The position numbers were made by a program, and so were the translations under genes. Of a stretch of DNA of 64,000 bases, positions 35,082-44,967 are shown one piece after another. Numbering within the stretch: the stretch's first letter is position 1; the number at the start of each line of letters is the position of its first letter. The stretch is taken from NCBI RefSeq assembly GCF_001613265.1, contig NZ_BDCA01000003.1, positions 166,606 to 230,605 on the forward strand, given 5' to 3'. This stretch comes from Nocardia vermiculata NBRC 100427. Its GTDB lineage: Bacteria > Actinomycetota > Actinomycetes > Mycobacteriales > Mycobacteriaceae. The notes under the pieces were generated by a model that saw nothing but the letters and a program-made list of their open reading frames with translations, made no database searches and was not told where the DNA came from.

Positions 35082-35972
35082 TCAGCGGCTGACGGTGGTC
35101 TGCTGGTGGACGCGGCGGAGTTTCGCCGGATTACGCACCACGTAGAGGCCGGTGATCAGCCCGTTGTCGATGCGAACGGTCAGGACGTTGTCGATTTCGC
35201 CGCCGATGCGGAAGATCAGCGCCGGACTGCCGTTGATCTGGGCCGTTTCGAGTGAAGTCTCCGCCCGCATGCGAGGCAGACCGGTGCGCAGAATGCGGGC
35301 GACGCGGTGCGCGCCGGTAACCGGGCGTGGAACCGCTTGGACCACCCCGCCGCCATCGCCGAGCAGGACCACATCGGGCGCCAGCATGTCGACGAACTGT
35401 TGCAGGTCCCCGGTTTCGACCGCATTCCGGAAGGCCTCGATGGCGCGGCTGCTCTCCTCGGCGCTCACCACCTCACGGGGACGCCGTGCTGCCACGTGAG
35501 ACCGGGCGCGATGGGCGATTTGGCGCACGGCAGCGGGTGCCTTGTCGATGGCGTGGGCGATCTCCGCGTAGTCGAGGTCGAATACCTCGCGCAGGACGAA
35601 CACCGCACGCTCGGTGGGGGTGAGGGTTTCCAGAACCAGCAGCATCGCGGTCGACACGCTGTCGGCCAACTCGATGTCCTCGGCCACATCGGGTGAGGTG
35701 AGCAACGGTTCGGGCAGCCACGGGCCGATATAGGACTCCTTACGGCGACCGAGGGTGCGCAATCGGCTCAGCGCCTGGCGGGTGGTGATCCGGACCAGAT
35801 ACGCCCGCCGGTCCCGGATCCCGTCGAGGTCGACGCCCACCCATTTCATCCACGTCTCCTGCAGCACGTCCTCCGCGTCTGCCGCCGAGCCGAGCATTTC
35901 GTAGGCGACAGTGAACAGCAGGTTGCGATGGTCCACGAACGTTTCGGTCGCGGCGTCGATGCGCTCGCTCAT
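35082..35972 (-). CDS. ECF41 family RNA polymerase sigma factor (SigJ-like)
   Basis: 296 residues: sigma-70 region 2 (LLFTVAYEMLGSAADAEDVLQETWMKW, about 18-45), region 4 (LTPTERAVFVLREVFDLDYAEIAHAI, about 115-140) and a C-terminal SnoaL-like domain (about 175-290) that replaces an anti-sigma factor. This fused arrangement defines ECF41/SigJ. The ATG at 35972 has CAGGAGCC upstream. It is divergent from a carboxymuconolactone-decarboxylase-family gene, the standard ECF41 partner, and both genes have ECF41-type promoters in the gap. Confidence 0.92.
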   Translation of the reverse strand: MSERIDAATETFVDHRNLLFTVAYEMLGSAADAEDVLQETWMKWVGVDLDGIRDRRAYLVRITTRQALSRLRTLGRRKESYIGPWLPEPLLTSPDVAEDIELADSVSTAMLLVLETLTPTERAVFVLREVFDLDYAEIAHAIDKAPAAVRQIAHRARSHVAARRPREVVSAEESSRAIEAFRNAVETGDLQQFVDMLAPDVVLLGDGGGVVQAVPRPVTGAHRVARILRTGLPRMRAETSLETAQINGSPALIFRIGGEIDNVLTVRIDNGLITGLYVVRNPAKLRRVHQQTTVSR

Positions 35973-36004
35973 GGCTGGCTCCTGTCGGTCGGGTGTCACC
36001 AAGA

Positions 36005-36031
36005 GATGCTCGGCGCCCGCAGTCTGTGACA
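36005..36031 (-). promoter_or_regulatory. ECF41-type promoter for the sigma factor gene
   Basis: Read on the minus strand: TGTCACA (36031-36025), 16 bases, then CATC (36008-36005). It has the known ECF41 TGTCACA -35 and a one-mismatch version of the CGTC -10, pointing into the sigma gene. It suggests autoregulation. Confidence 0.65.
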
Positions 36032-36055
36032 TCGATCTTCCGTGATCTGGATCAC

Positions 36056-36082
36056 TGTCACAGGGGAGGGGGTGCCGGCGTC
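36056..36082 (+). promoter_or_regulatory. ECF41-type promoter for the CMD-family gene
   Basis: TGTCACA (36056-36062), 16-base spacer, CGTC (36079-36082): an exact ECF41 promoter, 40 bases before the start codon of the carboxymuconolactone-decarboxylase-family gene. Confidence 0.85.
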
Positions 36083-36122
36083 GTATGGGCATCCCACTCT
36101 CGACGAACAAGGACGGTCCACC

Positions 36123-36608
36123 ATGAGCCCCCGCATGGATTTGAACACGAACGAACTCGGCGCCAAGTTCACCAAGCGTTTCGCCGGCGCCGCCGCCCTC
36201 CTCTACCAGGGCGGGCTGTCCCCGATGACCCGCGAGCTGGTATCTCTGCGTACCAGCCAGATCAACGGCTGTGGCATGTGCGTCGATATGCACACCAAGG
36301 AGGCGGTCGCCGCCGGTGAATCCGAGGTGCGCCTGCACCTGGTCGCGGTTTGGCGCGAAACCACGGTCTTCACCGAGCCCGAACGCGCCGCCTTGGCCCT
36401 GGCCGAGGAGGGCACCCGCCTCGGTGACGCGAACCACGGCGTCTCGGACGAGACCTGGGCGCGGGTCCGCGAACACTACGACGAGGACCAGACCGCCGCC
36501 CTGGTGATCCTGATCGCCCTGACCAATGCCGCCAACCGGATGGGCGTGATCACTCGCAGTCCGGGTGGGGCATATCAGGCAGGGATGGCCGCCCAGGTGA
36601 TCAACTGA
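36123..36608 (+). CDS. Carboxymuconolactone decarboxylase family protein (AhpD-like)
   Basis: 161 residues, helical. The redox motif NGCGMCVDMH (CxxC followed by His) near residue 55 is that of AhpD-like alkylhydroperoxidases, so a peroxidase or thiol-disulfide role is more likely than decarboxylation. The ATG at 36123 has AGGACGG upstream. It is preceded by an exact ECF41 promoter and followed by a strong bidirectional terminator, so it forms a one-gene target of the divergent sigma factor. Confidence 0.9.
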   Translation: MSPRMDLNTNELGAKFTKRFAGAAALLYQGGLSPMTRELVSLRTSQINGCGMCVDMHTKEAVAAGESEVRLHLVAVWRETTVFTEPERAALALAEEGTRLGDANHGVSDETWARVREHYDEDQTAALVILIALTNAANRMGVITRSPGGAYQAGMAAQVIN

Positions 36609-36625
36609 CATCGGCGGTACGACAA

Positions 36626-36663
36626 GGAAATGCCCGCTACCTCTCGAGGTAGCGGGCATTTCC
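36626..36663. terminator. Bidirectional terminator
   Basis: A perfect 17-bp stem (36626-36642 with GGAAATGCCCGCTACCT; 36647-36663) with a CTCG loop has A-rich and T-rich ends. It separates the CMD-family gene from the tRNA-Ser gene on the opposite strand and can serve both. Confidence 0.93.
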
Positions 36664-36668
36664 GCGAG

Positions 36669-36753
36669 CGGAGGATAGGGGATTTGAACCCCTGAGGGCG
36701 TTAACCCAACCCGCGTTCCAGGCGAGCGCCATAGGCCACTAGGCGAATCCTCC
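36669..36753 (-). tRNA. tRNA-Ser (anticodon GGA)
   Basis: On the minus strand the acceptor arms GGAGGAT/ATCCTCC pair perfectly with discriminator G. The anticodon stem CTCGC/GCGGG closes loop CTGGAAC, giving GGA, which reads UCC and UCU. The extended variable arm and T-loop GTTCAAATC are typical of class II serine tRNA. CCA is not encoded. Confidence 0.96.
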
Positions 36754-36797
36754 GCAGAGCAATATACCGGGTACACCCCCCACAACAGCAAATGGGG

Positions 36798-37805
36798 CTA
36801 CTTCTTCAGGCCGGACAGGGCTTTCTGAAGCTGGTTCTTGCAGGTGGTGGCCACGGTGTCGGTGTTGATCGAGCCTTCGGCCTGGATGTCGAGTTCCACC
36901 TTGACCGAGACGTTGGAGTCGATCGCGGCGCAGGTGTAGTCCAGGGTGGTGAAGCTCGAGTAGTCGCGCTGGTTGATCGCGTAGTAGGCCTCGGTGCCGA
37001 TCCCGGGAATGGGTCCGGAGGTGCGTCCGGTGCCGGTGGTCTGGGTGTCGCTCTGCTTCCAGCTCTGGTAGCGCGGGTCGCCGTACTTGCTCTTGAAGTC
37101 GACGTCGAGGTCGATGTCGGAGCCGTCGGTGCCGTATTTGCCGGCGCCGTCGTAGCTGGCCCGGCAGGTGAGGCTGCCGCCGCCGATGCTCTTGCCGGGG
37201 GCGCGCTCGGTGTGTTCGGGCACGCCGTCGACATTCGGTGCCCACTGCTGCAGGACCGTGGGATCGATCAGGTTGCAGGCGTTGGTCACATGCTCCATCG
37301 AGTAGTTGCCGTCGACGCCGTTGTCCTTCTTCTTCGTATCACCACCACTGTCACCGCCGGTGAGCGCGATCACGCTGACCACCGCGCCGATCACGACCAC
37401 CAGTCCGACCACACCGGCAACGATCAACCCGGTGTTGCTCTTCTTACCGGGCGGCGGCGGATACGGCGGCTGTTGGCCGTAGGGCGGTGGGAACTGCTGC
37501 TGGGGATATGACGGCTGCGACGGTGGCTGACCACCGTAGGGCTGTTGCTGCCCGTACTGCTGCTGCTGTCCGTAGGGCTGCTGTTGCTGCATCCCGTGGT
37601 GGTAGGCGTCGAATCCGGCACCCAGGACTGTCGGATCGGTGCCTGTCACCGGGCCGGGTTGCCCGCCCATCACGGTGGGATCGGTGCCGGTGAGCGGTTG
37701 CTCGGGGACCTGCGGTGCGGTGGACCACCAGTGCACGGTCTCGTTGGGCGGATTCCCCGGCCCCTGATGTTCGGAACCACCGTTGGGTGGGTTGCTGCCT
37801 GTCAC
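36798..37805 (-). CDS. Pro/Gln-rich single-pass membrane protein
   Basis: 335 residues. The first 120 are low-complexity (P, Q, Y, G; GQQQPYG-type repeats), followed by KK and one membrane helix (about 126-148). The 185-residue outer domain has four Cys that could form two disulfides (NACNL, LTCRA, YTCAA, TTCKN). I do not recognise the outer domain; it resembles cysteine-paired lipoprotein-like domains of Corynebacteriales. The topology is N-in, C-out. The GTG at 37805 is the only plausible start. It is divergent from the SRP RNA gene. Confidence 0.78.
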   Translation of the reverse strand: MTGSNPPNGGSEHQGPGNPPNETVHWWSTAPQVPEQPLTGTDPTVMGGQPGPVTGTDPTVLGAGFDAYHHGMQQQQPYGQQQQYGQQQPYGGQPPSQPSYPQQQFPPPYGQQPPYPPPPGKKSNTGLIVAGVVGLVVVIGAVVSVIALTGGDSGGDTKKKDNGVDGNYSMEHVTNACNLIDPTVLQQWAPNVDGVPEHTERAPGKSIGGGSLTCRASYDGAGKYGTDGSDIDLDVDFKSKYGDPRYQSWKQSDTQTTGTGRTSGPIPGIGTEAYYAINQRDYSSFTTLDYTCAAIDSNVSVKVELDIQAEGSINTDTVATTCKNQLQKALSGLKK

Positions 37806-37970
37806 TATTTCCTCCGGTCCTGGCGCGGAAGGCCCCCTCGAAAAATGTCGCTGGTGATCGTATCTACTCGAGCGCGGACCGTCGCGGGGGGTGAGCTGGG
37901 CGTCGTCGGTGCGCAGACCGGGTCCGACCGGCGTGGGCCCGCCCGGATTCCCGCTTCGGCGCGGATATGA

Positions 37971-39482
<1,512 letters not shown>

Positions 39483-39497
39483 GCTGAGACAGCAGTG

Positions 39498-39526
39498 TTC
39501 GGGGCCCCTCGGCGAGGGGCCCCGAA
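39498..39526. terminator. Bidirectional terminator between aminotransferase and methyltransferase
   Basis: A perfect 13-bp stem (TTCGGGGCCCCTC at 39498-39510, GAGGGGCCCCGAA at 39514-39526) with a 3-base loop lies between two convergent genes, 15 and 7 bases from their stops. Confidence 0.88.
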
Positions 39527-39532
39527 TGCTTT

Positions 39533-40393
39533 CTACTGCGGTTTGTGCGCGAGTACCGCGAACATCGTCACCGACAGGTGGATATCTCCGCTGCGCGCAC
39601 CGGCCTCGAGTTCGTCAAGCAATTGCTGCCGCTGTTCCTCGGTGATCGCGCGGCGTGCCACCGCCATCGCGGAGATGCGGGCCACCAGCGCCCCGGCCCC
39701 CGCGCTCGCATCCTGGACCAGCGCATGGGAGCCGATATCGTCGACGACCAGCCCGGCCTGGGTGAGCGCCCCCGGCAGCCGGCGGCCGGAGAACGGATTG
39801 GTGGTGTTGGTGACGAGCGTTTCGATCACCTCGCGCACCACGCCGCGCTCGCCGGGATGCACGATGGCCGTGCCCCAGTCGCTGTCCATCACCACCACGC
39901 GTCCGCCCGGCTTCAGCACCCGCGCGATTTCGGCGGCGGCGCGGGCGGGTGCGGTCAGATGCTGGAAAACCCGTTCGCACAGGGCGACATCGAAGGATCC
40001 GGCCCCCAACGGCAGGCCGTAGGCGTCACCGGAGACGAATCGCGCCGCGGAATTGCGCCGCTCGGCATGCCGCTGCGCGGAGGCGAGCAGACTCGGGTCC
40101 GGTTCGACGCCCACGGCTTCACCGGTCGGACCGACCGCGTCAGCGAAGATGAACACCTCCGAACCGGTACCGGAGCCGATGTCGACGGCGCTTTCTCCGG
40201 GCGCGGCCGCCAGGGCGTCGTGCGCCCAGTGGCGTAGCCCGCGGATGCCGGGCAGAGCCGCCTGCAGATCGTGGATGTCGATGAGCTGGTCGCGGCCGGC
40301 GCGATCGAACCGGTCCGGACGCAACCCCGGGGAACCTGCGCTGTGTGTGGGCGCCATATCTACCACCGTGGGTGTTGCCAAAGTGTCGGGCAT
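39533..40393 (-). CDS. Class I SAM-dependent methyltransferase
   Basis: 286 residues with motif I VDIGSGTGSEVF (about residue 68), the acidic Glu of motif II (VGVEPD), motif III region SFDVALCERVFQHL, and LKPGGRVVVMDSD. This is the ubiquinone/sterol methyltransferase-like fold. A variable N-terminal 50 residues and a C-terminal cap complete it. The substrate is unknown. The ATG at 40393 is used; ATG 40357 (MAPTHSAG) is possible. It is divergent from the HhH-GPD gene across 104 bases. Confidence 0.85.
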   Translation of the reverse strand: MPDTLATPTVVDMAPTHSAGSPGLRPDRFDRAGRDQLIDIHDLQAALPGIRGLRHWAHDALAAAPGESAVDIGSGTGSEVFIFADAVGPTGEAVGVEPDPSLLASAQRHAERRNSAARFVSGDAYGLPLGAGSFDVALCERVFQHLTAPARAAAEIARVLKPGGRVVVMDSDWGTAIVHPGERGVVREVIETLVTNTTNPFSGRRLPGALTQAGLVVDDIGSHALVQDASAGAGALVARISAMAVARRAITEEQRQQLLDELEAGARSGDIHLSVTMFAVLAHKPQ

Positions 40394-40497
40394 GGCAGAC
40401 CACCATACGCGCGCAGAAAAACTACGGGTGGGTAGACATGTGAGTCCCGTCACCGCGCTCACTGGGCGGATTGCCGGGCGTCTGCCATGATCGATAC

Positions 40498-41076
40498 ATG
40501 GTGAGCCGCAAACTGTGCCTTGCGCAGGAGCCCGAGGCGGACAAGCTCCTGTCGGAGGACGATTTCGCCCTGCTGACCGGAATGTTGCTCGATCAGCAGT
40601 TCCCACTCGAACACGCATTCCGTGGCCCTCGCAAACTTGCCGAACGGATGGACGGGTTCGACATCCACAAGATCGCCGAGGCCGATCCGGACGAGTTCGA
40701 GGAGCTGGCCGCGACGCCGCCGGCGATTCATCGCTACGGCCGCTCGATGGCCCGGCGCACCCAGGACCTGGCGCGATACGTCGTCGAACACTACGACGGG
40801 AAGACCTCCGAGATCTGGACCCGGGACGACCCGGACGGTAAAGAGGTGTTGCGTCGGCTGAAGGCGTTGCCCGGGTACGGCGATCAGAAGGCGCGGATCT
40901 TCCTCGCCATGCTCGGAAAGCAGCTGGGCGTGCGCCCGGCGGGCTGGGAGAAGGCGGCCGGCGCTTACTCGGAGCCGGATTCGCGCCGTTCGGCCGCCGA
41001 TATCGTCGACGGTGATTCGCTGCTCGAGGTGCGGGCGTTCAAGAAGCAGATGAAGGCCCAGGCGAAGGCGAAGTAG
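40498..41076 (+). CDS. HhH-GPD-type base excision repair protein
   Basis: 192 residues of a helix-hairpin-helix/Gly-Pro-Asp DNA glycosylase-like family common in actinobacteria. Seen: GMLLDQQFPLEHAF and the HhH hairpin LKALPGYGDQKARIFLAMLGKQLGV (about 120-145). The usual catalytic Asp of the GPD loop is not clear; the loop after GVRPAGWEKAAG has no obvious Lys/Asp pair, so enzyme activity is uncertain. The last 38 bases overlap the convergent PadR gene. Confidence 0.8.
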   Translation: MVSRKLCLAQEPEADKLLSEDDFALLTGMLLDQQFPLEHAFRGPRKLAERMDGFDIHKIAEADPDEFEELAATPPAIHRYGRSMARRTQDLARYVVEHYDGKTSEIWTRDDPDGKEVLRRLKALPGYGDQKARIFLAMLGKQLGVRPAGWEKAAGAYSEPDSRRSAADIVDGDSLLEVRAFKKQMKAQAKAK

Positions 41077-41623
41077 GTGCCGAACCAGTAGGCGCCGCCG
41101 CGGCGGGACGGTCGATATGTTCGGCGACGTCGGTGAACCAATCGGCCCGCATCGCCATGAACCGCTGCCCCCAGTCCAGCACCAGATGTCCGTAGGTGGA
41201 TAGATCGTCGTCGTTCCAGTCGATACGGCGTTCGAGGTCCTCGAGTTCGGCCAGCCGGGTGCGCAGTCGTGTGGCGGCGTCGGTCAGGAATCGGCGACGC
41301 TGTTCGGGCTCGATGGTGCCGAGCAGGAACACCCGCAGCATGGTTTCGTCGCGCTTGACGGGGACCGGTAGCACCTCGGTCATCCAGTGCCGCAGCTCCG
41401 TGCGGCCGGATTCGGTGATCTCGTACTCCTTGCGGCCACGCGCTCCCTCGGCGGAGATCTCGATCAGTCCGTCGGTGGTGAGTTTGCCGAGTTCGCCATA
41501 GAGCTGACTCTGCGTGGCCGGCCAGATGTTGGCGAGTGAACCTTCGAATCTTTTCAGCAGGTCGTAGCCGCTCGCCGCACCCTGATCGGCGAGTAGTCCC
41601 AGGACGGCGTGGCGCAAACTCAT
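41039..41623 (-). CDS. PadR family transcriptional regulator
   Basis: 194 residues. The N-terminal winged helix (MSLRHAVLGLLADQGAASGYDL... to about residue 90, with ATQSQLYGELGKLTTDGLI) is followed by a helical dimerisation domain and a Pro/Ser/Ala tail. The ATG at 41623 is used. It is divergent from a membrane protein/carotenoid oxygenase operon; the 113-base gap holds three identical-geometry TGTC-N6-GACA palindromes. PadR proteins commonly sense phenolic acids or drugs. The 3' end overlaps the HhH-GPD gene by 38 bases. Confidence 0.92.
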   Translation of the reverse strand: MSLRHAVLGLLADQGAASGYDLLKRFEGSLANIWPATQSQLYGELGKLTTDGLIEISAEGARGRKEYEITESGRTELRHWMTEVLPVPVKRDETMLRVFLLGTIEPEQRRRFLTDAATRLRTRLAELEDLERRIDWNDDDLSTYGHLVLDWGQRFMAMRADWFTDVAEHIDRPAAAAPTGSAPTSPSPGPSSAS

Positions 41624-41638
41624 AGTTCGGATGTTACC

Positions 41639-41709
41639 TGTCTGTTCTGACATTTCAGTATTGACATGTCTGAACTGACATTCTAATTTCGATATGTCAC
41701 TACAGACAT
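41639..41709. promoter_or_regulatory. Three evenly spaced PadR operator candidates
   Basis: TGTC-N6-GACA occurs at 41639-41652; ATGTC-N6-GACAT occurs at 41666-41681 and again at 41694-41709. The centres are exactly 28 bases apart. They fill the space between the divergent PadR and 41737 genes, so cooperative binding of PadR dimers to control both directions is likely. Confidence 0.8.
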
Positions 41710-41736
41710 GTCGAGGTAGCCGATCGGAGACGCCGG

Positions 41737-42309
41737 ATGCTGAAGTACTACGCCCGCACCTTCCTGCCGTGGATCGTGCTCGCGGTGGGCAGTGGATTCG
41801 ACAACCGTGCCGGTGCGCTGGCCGGCCTGGCCACCGCCGTCGCACTGATCGTCGTGGACCGGCGGGCCGGTCGCCGGATGGATGAACTGATCCTCGAACT
41901 GTCCACCGCGGTCTTCATGGCCGCATTCGCCGTCTTCGCGGTCGCGTTGCCTGGATCGCCGATTCTCGACTACGGCACCTCGCTGTCGATGGGCTGGCTG
42001 GCCCTCGTGGCGTGGGCCGGCCTGGTGGTGCGCCGGCCCTTCACCCTCGGGATCGCGCGCCGGCAGGTCGCGGAGCCGATTACCGGCACGTCGCAGTTTC
42101 TGCAGTTCAATATGACGATCACGCTGGTCTGGGCGGTCTGCTTCACCCTGGAGGCGCTCACCCTTGCCGTCGTCCAGCACTACGCACCGCACGCGCTGCC
42201 AGTGCTGATCGTCTGCAAGGTCGGTTTCCTGGCCGCCGCCGCGATTTTCACCGCCCGCTACTCCGCGCTCGCGCAGCGCCGGGCGGTCGCACTCGAACCC
42301 TCCCTGTGA
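41737..42309 (+). CDS. Hypothetical integral membrane protein
   Basis: 190 residues with about six hydrophobic helices (roughly 8-28, 32-47, 55-75, 82-100, 122-145, 152-175). I know no family name. The short polar joins contain many Arg on the cytosolic side (VDRRAGRRMDE, RRPF, ARRQ). It is the first gene of a PadR-controlled operon, 19 bases ahead of a carotenoid oxygenase gene. It may bring the hydrophobic substrate to that enzyme or anchor it; this is inference from position only. Confidence 0.75.
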   Translation: MLKYYARTFLPWIVLAVGSGFDNRAGALAGLATAVALIVVDRRAGRRMDELILELSTAVFMAAFAVFAVALPGSPILDYGTSLSMGWLALVAWAGLVVRRPFTLGIARRQVAEPITGTSQFLQFNMTITLVWAVCFTLEALTLAVVQHYAPHALPVLIVCKVGFLAAAAIFTARYSALAQRRAVALEPSL

Positions 42310-42328
42310 CCCCACGGAAAGGCACATC

Positions 42329-43648
42329 ATGACCCAATCAACGGCGACACCGTGGCTCGACGGGCTCCTGGCTCCGGTGCCCGACGAGATCGATGCGCAC
42401 GACTTACCGGTCGAGGGGGCCTTGCCCGTCGAACTCGCCGGACGCTACTTCCGCAACGGCCCGAACCCCGCTCCCGGCCGATCCACCGGGCACTGGTTCG
42501 TCGGAGACGGCATGGTGCACGGGATACGGCTTCGGGACGGTCGCGCCGAGTGGTACCGCAATCGATGGGTGCGTACCAGCCGGTTCACCGAACAAGCGCC
42601 CTTCGTCCGGTCCGACGGCACCTTCGATCGCGCGGCGGTCGGCGCCAATACACACGTCATCAGGCATGCTGATCGCATCATGGCACTGGTGGAGAGCGGC
42701 TTCCCCTACGTCCTGACTCCGGAGCTGTCGACGGTCGGCAGTTGTGATTTCGGCGGCCGCCTCGACACCGCGATGACCGCGCATCCCAAGCAGGACCCGC
42801 ACACCGGCGAATTGCTGTTCTTCGGTTACGGTTTCGTGCCCCCGTACCTCACCTATCACCGGCTGTCGGCAGCGGGTGAGTTGGTGGAGAGCCGCGAGGT
42901 CGAGGTCGGTGGGCCGACGATGATGCACGATTTCGCGATCACCGGGAACCACGTCGTCTGGCTCGATCTGCCGATGGTGTTCGATCCGAAACTGGTCGAC
43001 AACATGCCGTTTCGCTGGAGTGACCGGTACCCCGCCCGGCTGGGAGTGATGCCGCGCGCCGGCGGCCCGGTGCGCTGGTTCGATATCGATCCCTGCTACG
43101 TCTTCCATGTCGGCAACGCCTACGAGGACGAACGCGGTCGCATCGTGCTCGACGCGGTGCGTTATGCGCCGGAGCATTTCGCCGCTCTCTGGTCGGGTAT
43201 CGGGGGAGCGGCCGACGGATCCGGTACGGATTCGGGTGCGGCCCTGCTGTATCGGTGGGTACTGGATCTCGATTCCGGCCGGGTCACCGAGACGTGCTGC
43301 GACGACCGGGACGTCGAATTCCCGACGCACGACGAAACCCGGACCGGGCTGCCGAACCGCTACCTCTATGCGGCCGGAGATTCCGAGATCGTCAAATACG
43401 ATGTGGTGCGAGGTCAATCGACCGTGTGCGAGCTGGGCCCGGACTTCGCGCCCGGTGAGGCGTCCTTCGTGCCCGCGACCGGCGCGCGCGCCGAGGACGA
43501 GGGCTGGCTGTTGACGATCGTGTCCGATCGCGGCGGGCAGGGTTCCGAACTGCTGGTGCTCGATGCCACCGATCTGTCCCGCACCGCGTCGGTCCGGCTG
43601 CCGCGGCGGGTGCCGGCCGGATTCCACGGCAGCTGGATCCCGGACTGA
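42329..43648 (+). CDS. Carotenoid oxygenase family protein
   Basis: A 439-residue seven-bladed propeller non-haem iron dioxygenase that cleaves C=C bonds of carotenoids, apocarotenoids or stilbenes. All four iron His are seen in context: MTAHPKQDP, MMHDFAITGNH, CYVFHVGNAYED and the C-terminal FHGSWIPD. The start YFRNGPNPAPGR is also canonical. The ATG at 42329 has GGAAAGG upstream. Control by a PadR-type repressor, whose relatives sense phenolics, makes lignostilbene-like substrates as plausible as carotenoids. No carotenoid biosynthesis genes lie nearby. Confidence 0.92.
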   Translation: MTQSTATPWLDGLLAPVPDEIDAHDLPVEGALPVELAGRYFRNGPNPAPGRSTGHWFVGDGMVHGIRLRDGRAEWYRNRWVRTSRFTEQAPFVRSDGTFDRAAVGANTHVIRHADRIMALVESGFPYVLTPELSTVGSCDFGGRLDTAMTAHPKQDPHTGELLFFGYGFVPPYLTYHRLSAAGELVESREVEVGGPTMMHDFAITGNHVVWLDLPMVFDPKLVDNMPFRWSDRYPARLGVMPRAGGPVRWFDIDPCYVFHVGNAYEDERGRIVLDAVRYAPEHFAALWSGIGGAADGSGTDSGAALLYRWVLDLDSGRVTETCCDDRDVEFPTHDETRTGLPNRYLYAAGDSEIVKYDVVRGQSTVCELGPDFAPGEASFVPATGARAEDEGWLLTIVSDRGGQGSELLVLDATDLSRTASVRLPRRVPAGFHGSWIPD

Positions 43649-43660
43649 GACGCTGAGAGG

Positions 43661-44812
43661 TCAGCTGCTGGCGGCCGCGGCGGTCGCGAAAGGCGTAGCC
43701 GCTACGTGTGTCTCGCGATCCGCACGCGGCTGCCACAGGCCCTTGCGCTGCAGGATGGGCAGGACCCCCTCGCCGAACCAGTACGCCTCCTCGACGTGCG
43801 GGTACCCGGAGAGAATGAACTGGCTGATGCCCAGCCGTGAATACTCGATCAGTCGTTCGGCGACCTCTTCGTGTGACCCGACCAATGCCGTGCCGGCGCC
43901 GCCGCGTACCAGCCCGACGCCGGCCCACAGGTTCGGTGCGATCTCCAGCCGATCGGTGTTGCCGCCGTGCAGTTCCAGCATCCGGCGCTGGCCCTCGGAT
44001 TCGCTCTGGGCCAGATTCGCCTGCACCCGTTGCACATCCGCCGGATCCACTGCCGCGAGTAGGCGATCCGCCTCGGCCCAGGCCTGCTCGGAGGTATCGC
44101 GGGAGATTACGTGAATGCGCAGCCCGTAATCGAGCGTGCGGCCCTGATCGACGGCGAGCGCGCGGATCCACTCCAGCTTCCTGCGCACCGCCAAGAGCGG
44201 CTCACCCCAGGTCAGGTAGGTATCGGCATATCCGGCGGCCACCGGGCCGGCCGCGGCCGAGGAGCCGCCGAAGAACACCGGCGGCAGCGGGTCGGGCCGG
44301 TTGTTCAACAGTGCGTTGCGGACCTGGAGATGCTTGCCCTCGAAGGTGACCGGATCCGGGGAATTCCAGAGCTCGCGTACGATGTGCAGGAATTCGCCGG
44401 TGCGCTCGTACCGCTCTTCCTTGTTCAGGAAATCACCGTAGGCCTGCTGTTCGTGGGGTTCACCGCCGGTCACCACGTTCAGCAGTAGTCGTCCCCGCGA
44501 ATGACGCTGGAACGTTCCGGCCATCTGCGCGGCCAGGGTCGGGCTCACCACGCCGGGCCGGAAGGCGACCAGGAACTTCAGGAATTCCGTGGTCTCCACC
44601 AGCATGGCGGTGGTGAGCCAGGCGTCCTCGCACCAGGCGCCCGTCGGCGTCAGCACCCCTTCGAAGCCGTTCTCCTCGGCGGCGCCGGCGATCTGGTTCA
44701 GATAGCGCAACGTCGCCGGACGGTCGCCGGTCATCGAGGTGCCGTGACCGCCTGCGACCAGATTCCGTGAATCACCATAGGTGGGCAGGAACCAGTGAAA
44801 AGACAAGCTCAT
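43661..44812 (-). CDS. FMNH2-dependent alkanesulfonate monooxygenase-like LLM protein
   Basis: A 383-residue TIM barrel of the SsuD/MsuD group that desulfonates alkanesulfonates to aldehydes and sulfite using reduced FMN from a partner reductase. Seen: FHWFLPTYGDSR at the N-terminus, GFEGVLTPTGAWCEDAW, NVVTGGEPHEQQAYGD and FILSGYPHVEEAYWFGEGVLP. These match SsuD closely in place and length (E. coli SsuD 381). ATG 44812 begins MSLSFHWF. The gene stands alone on the minus strand, but the SfnG/SfnB/flavin reductase cluster begins 4 kb away. Confidence 0.9.
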   Translation of the reverse strand: MSLSFHWFLPTYGDSRNLVAGGHGTSMTGDRPATLRYLNQIAGAAEENGFEGVLTPTGAWCEDAWLTTAMLVETTEFLKFLVAFRPGVVSPTLAAQMAGTFQRHSRGRLLLNVVTGGEPHEQQAYGDFLNKEERYERTGEFLHIVRELWNSPDPVTFEGKHLQVRNALLNNRPDPLPPVFFGGSSAAAGPVAAGYADTYLTWGEPLLAVRRKLEWIRALAVDQGRTLDYGLRIHVISRDTSEQAWAEADRLLAAVDPADVQRVQANLAQSESEGQRRMLELHGGNTDRLEIAPNLWAGVGLVRGGAGTALVGSHEEVAERLIEYSRLGISQFILSGYPHVEEAYWFGEGVLPILQRKGLWQPRADRETHVAATPFATAAAASS

Positions 44813-44967
44813 TTCGCGGATTTTTCCCGGTCGCGTTCCGGATGTCACCGGTTCTGCTCGCCGTGGTTCTTATTGTTTCGAATCGCGCTGGTTATTAACC
44901 TCGTTAACGATCCTTGTTCCCCCCACACTGGCATCGCCGCTCCGACAGATTTCAGATGAGGGAAACA

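Noticed and set aside
36623..36663. Riboswitch or small RNA between the CMD-family gene and tRNA-Ser
   Set aside because: The sequence is fully explained by a 17-bp bidirectional terminator stem.
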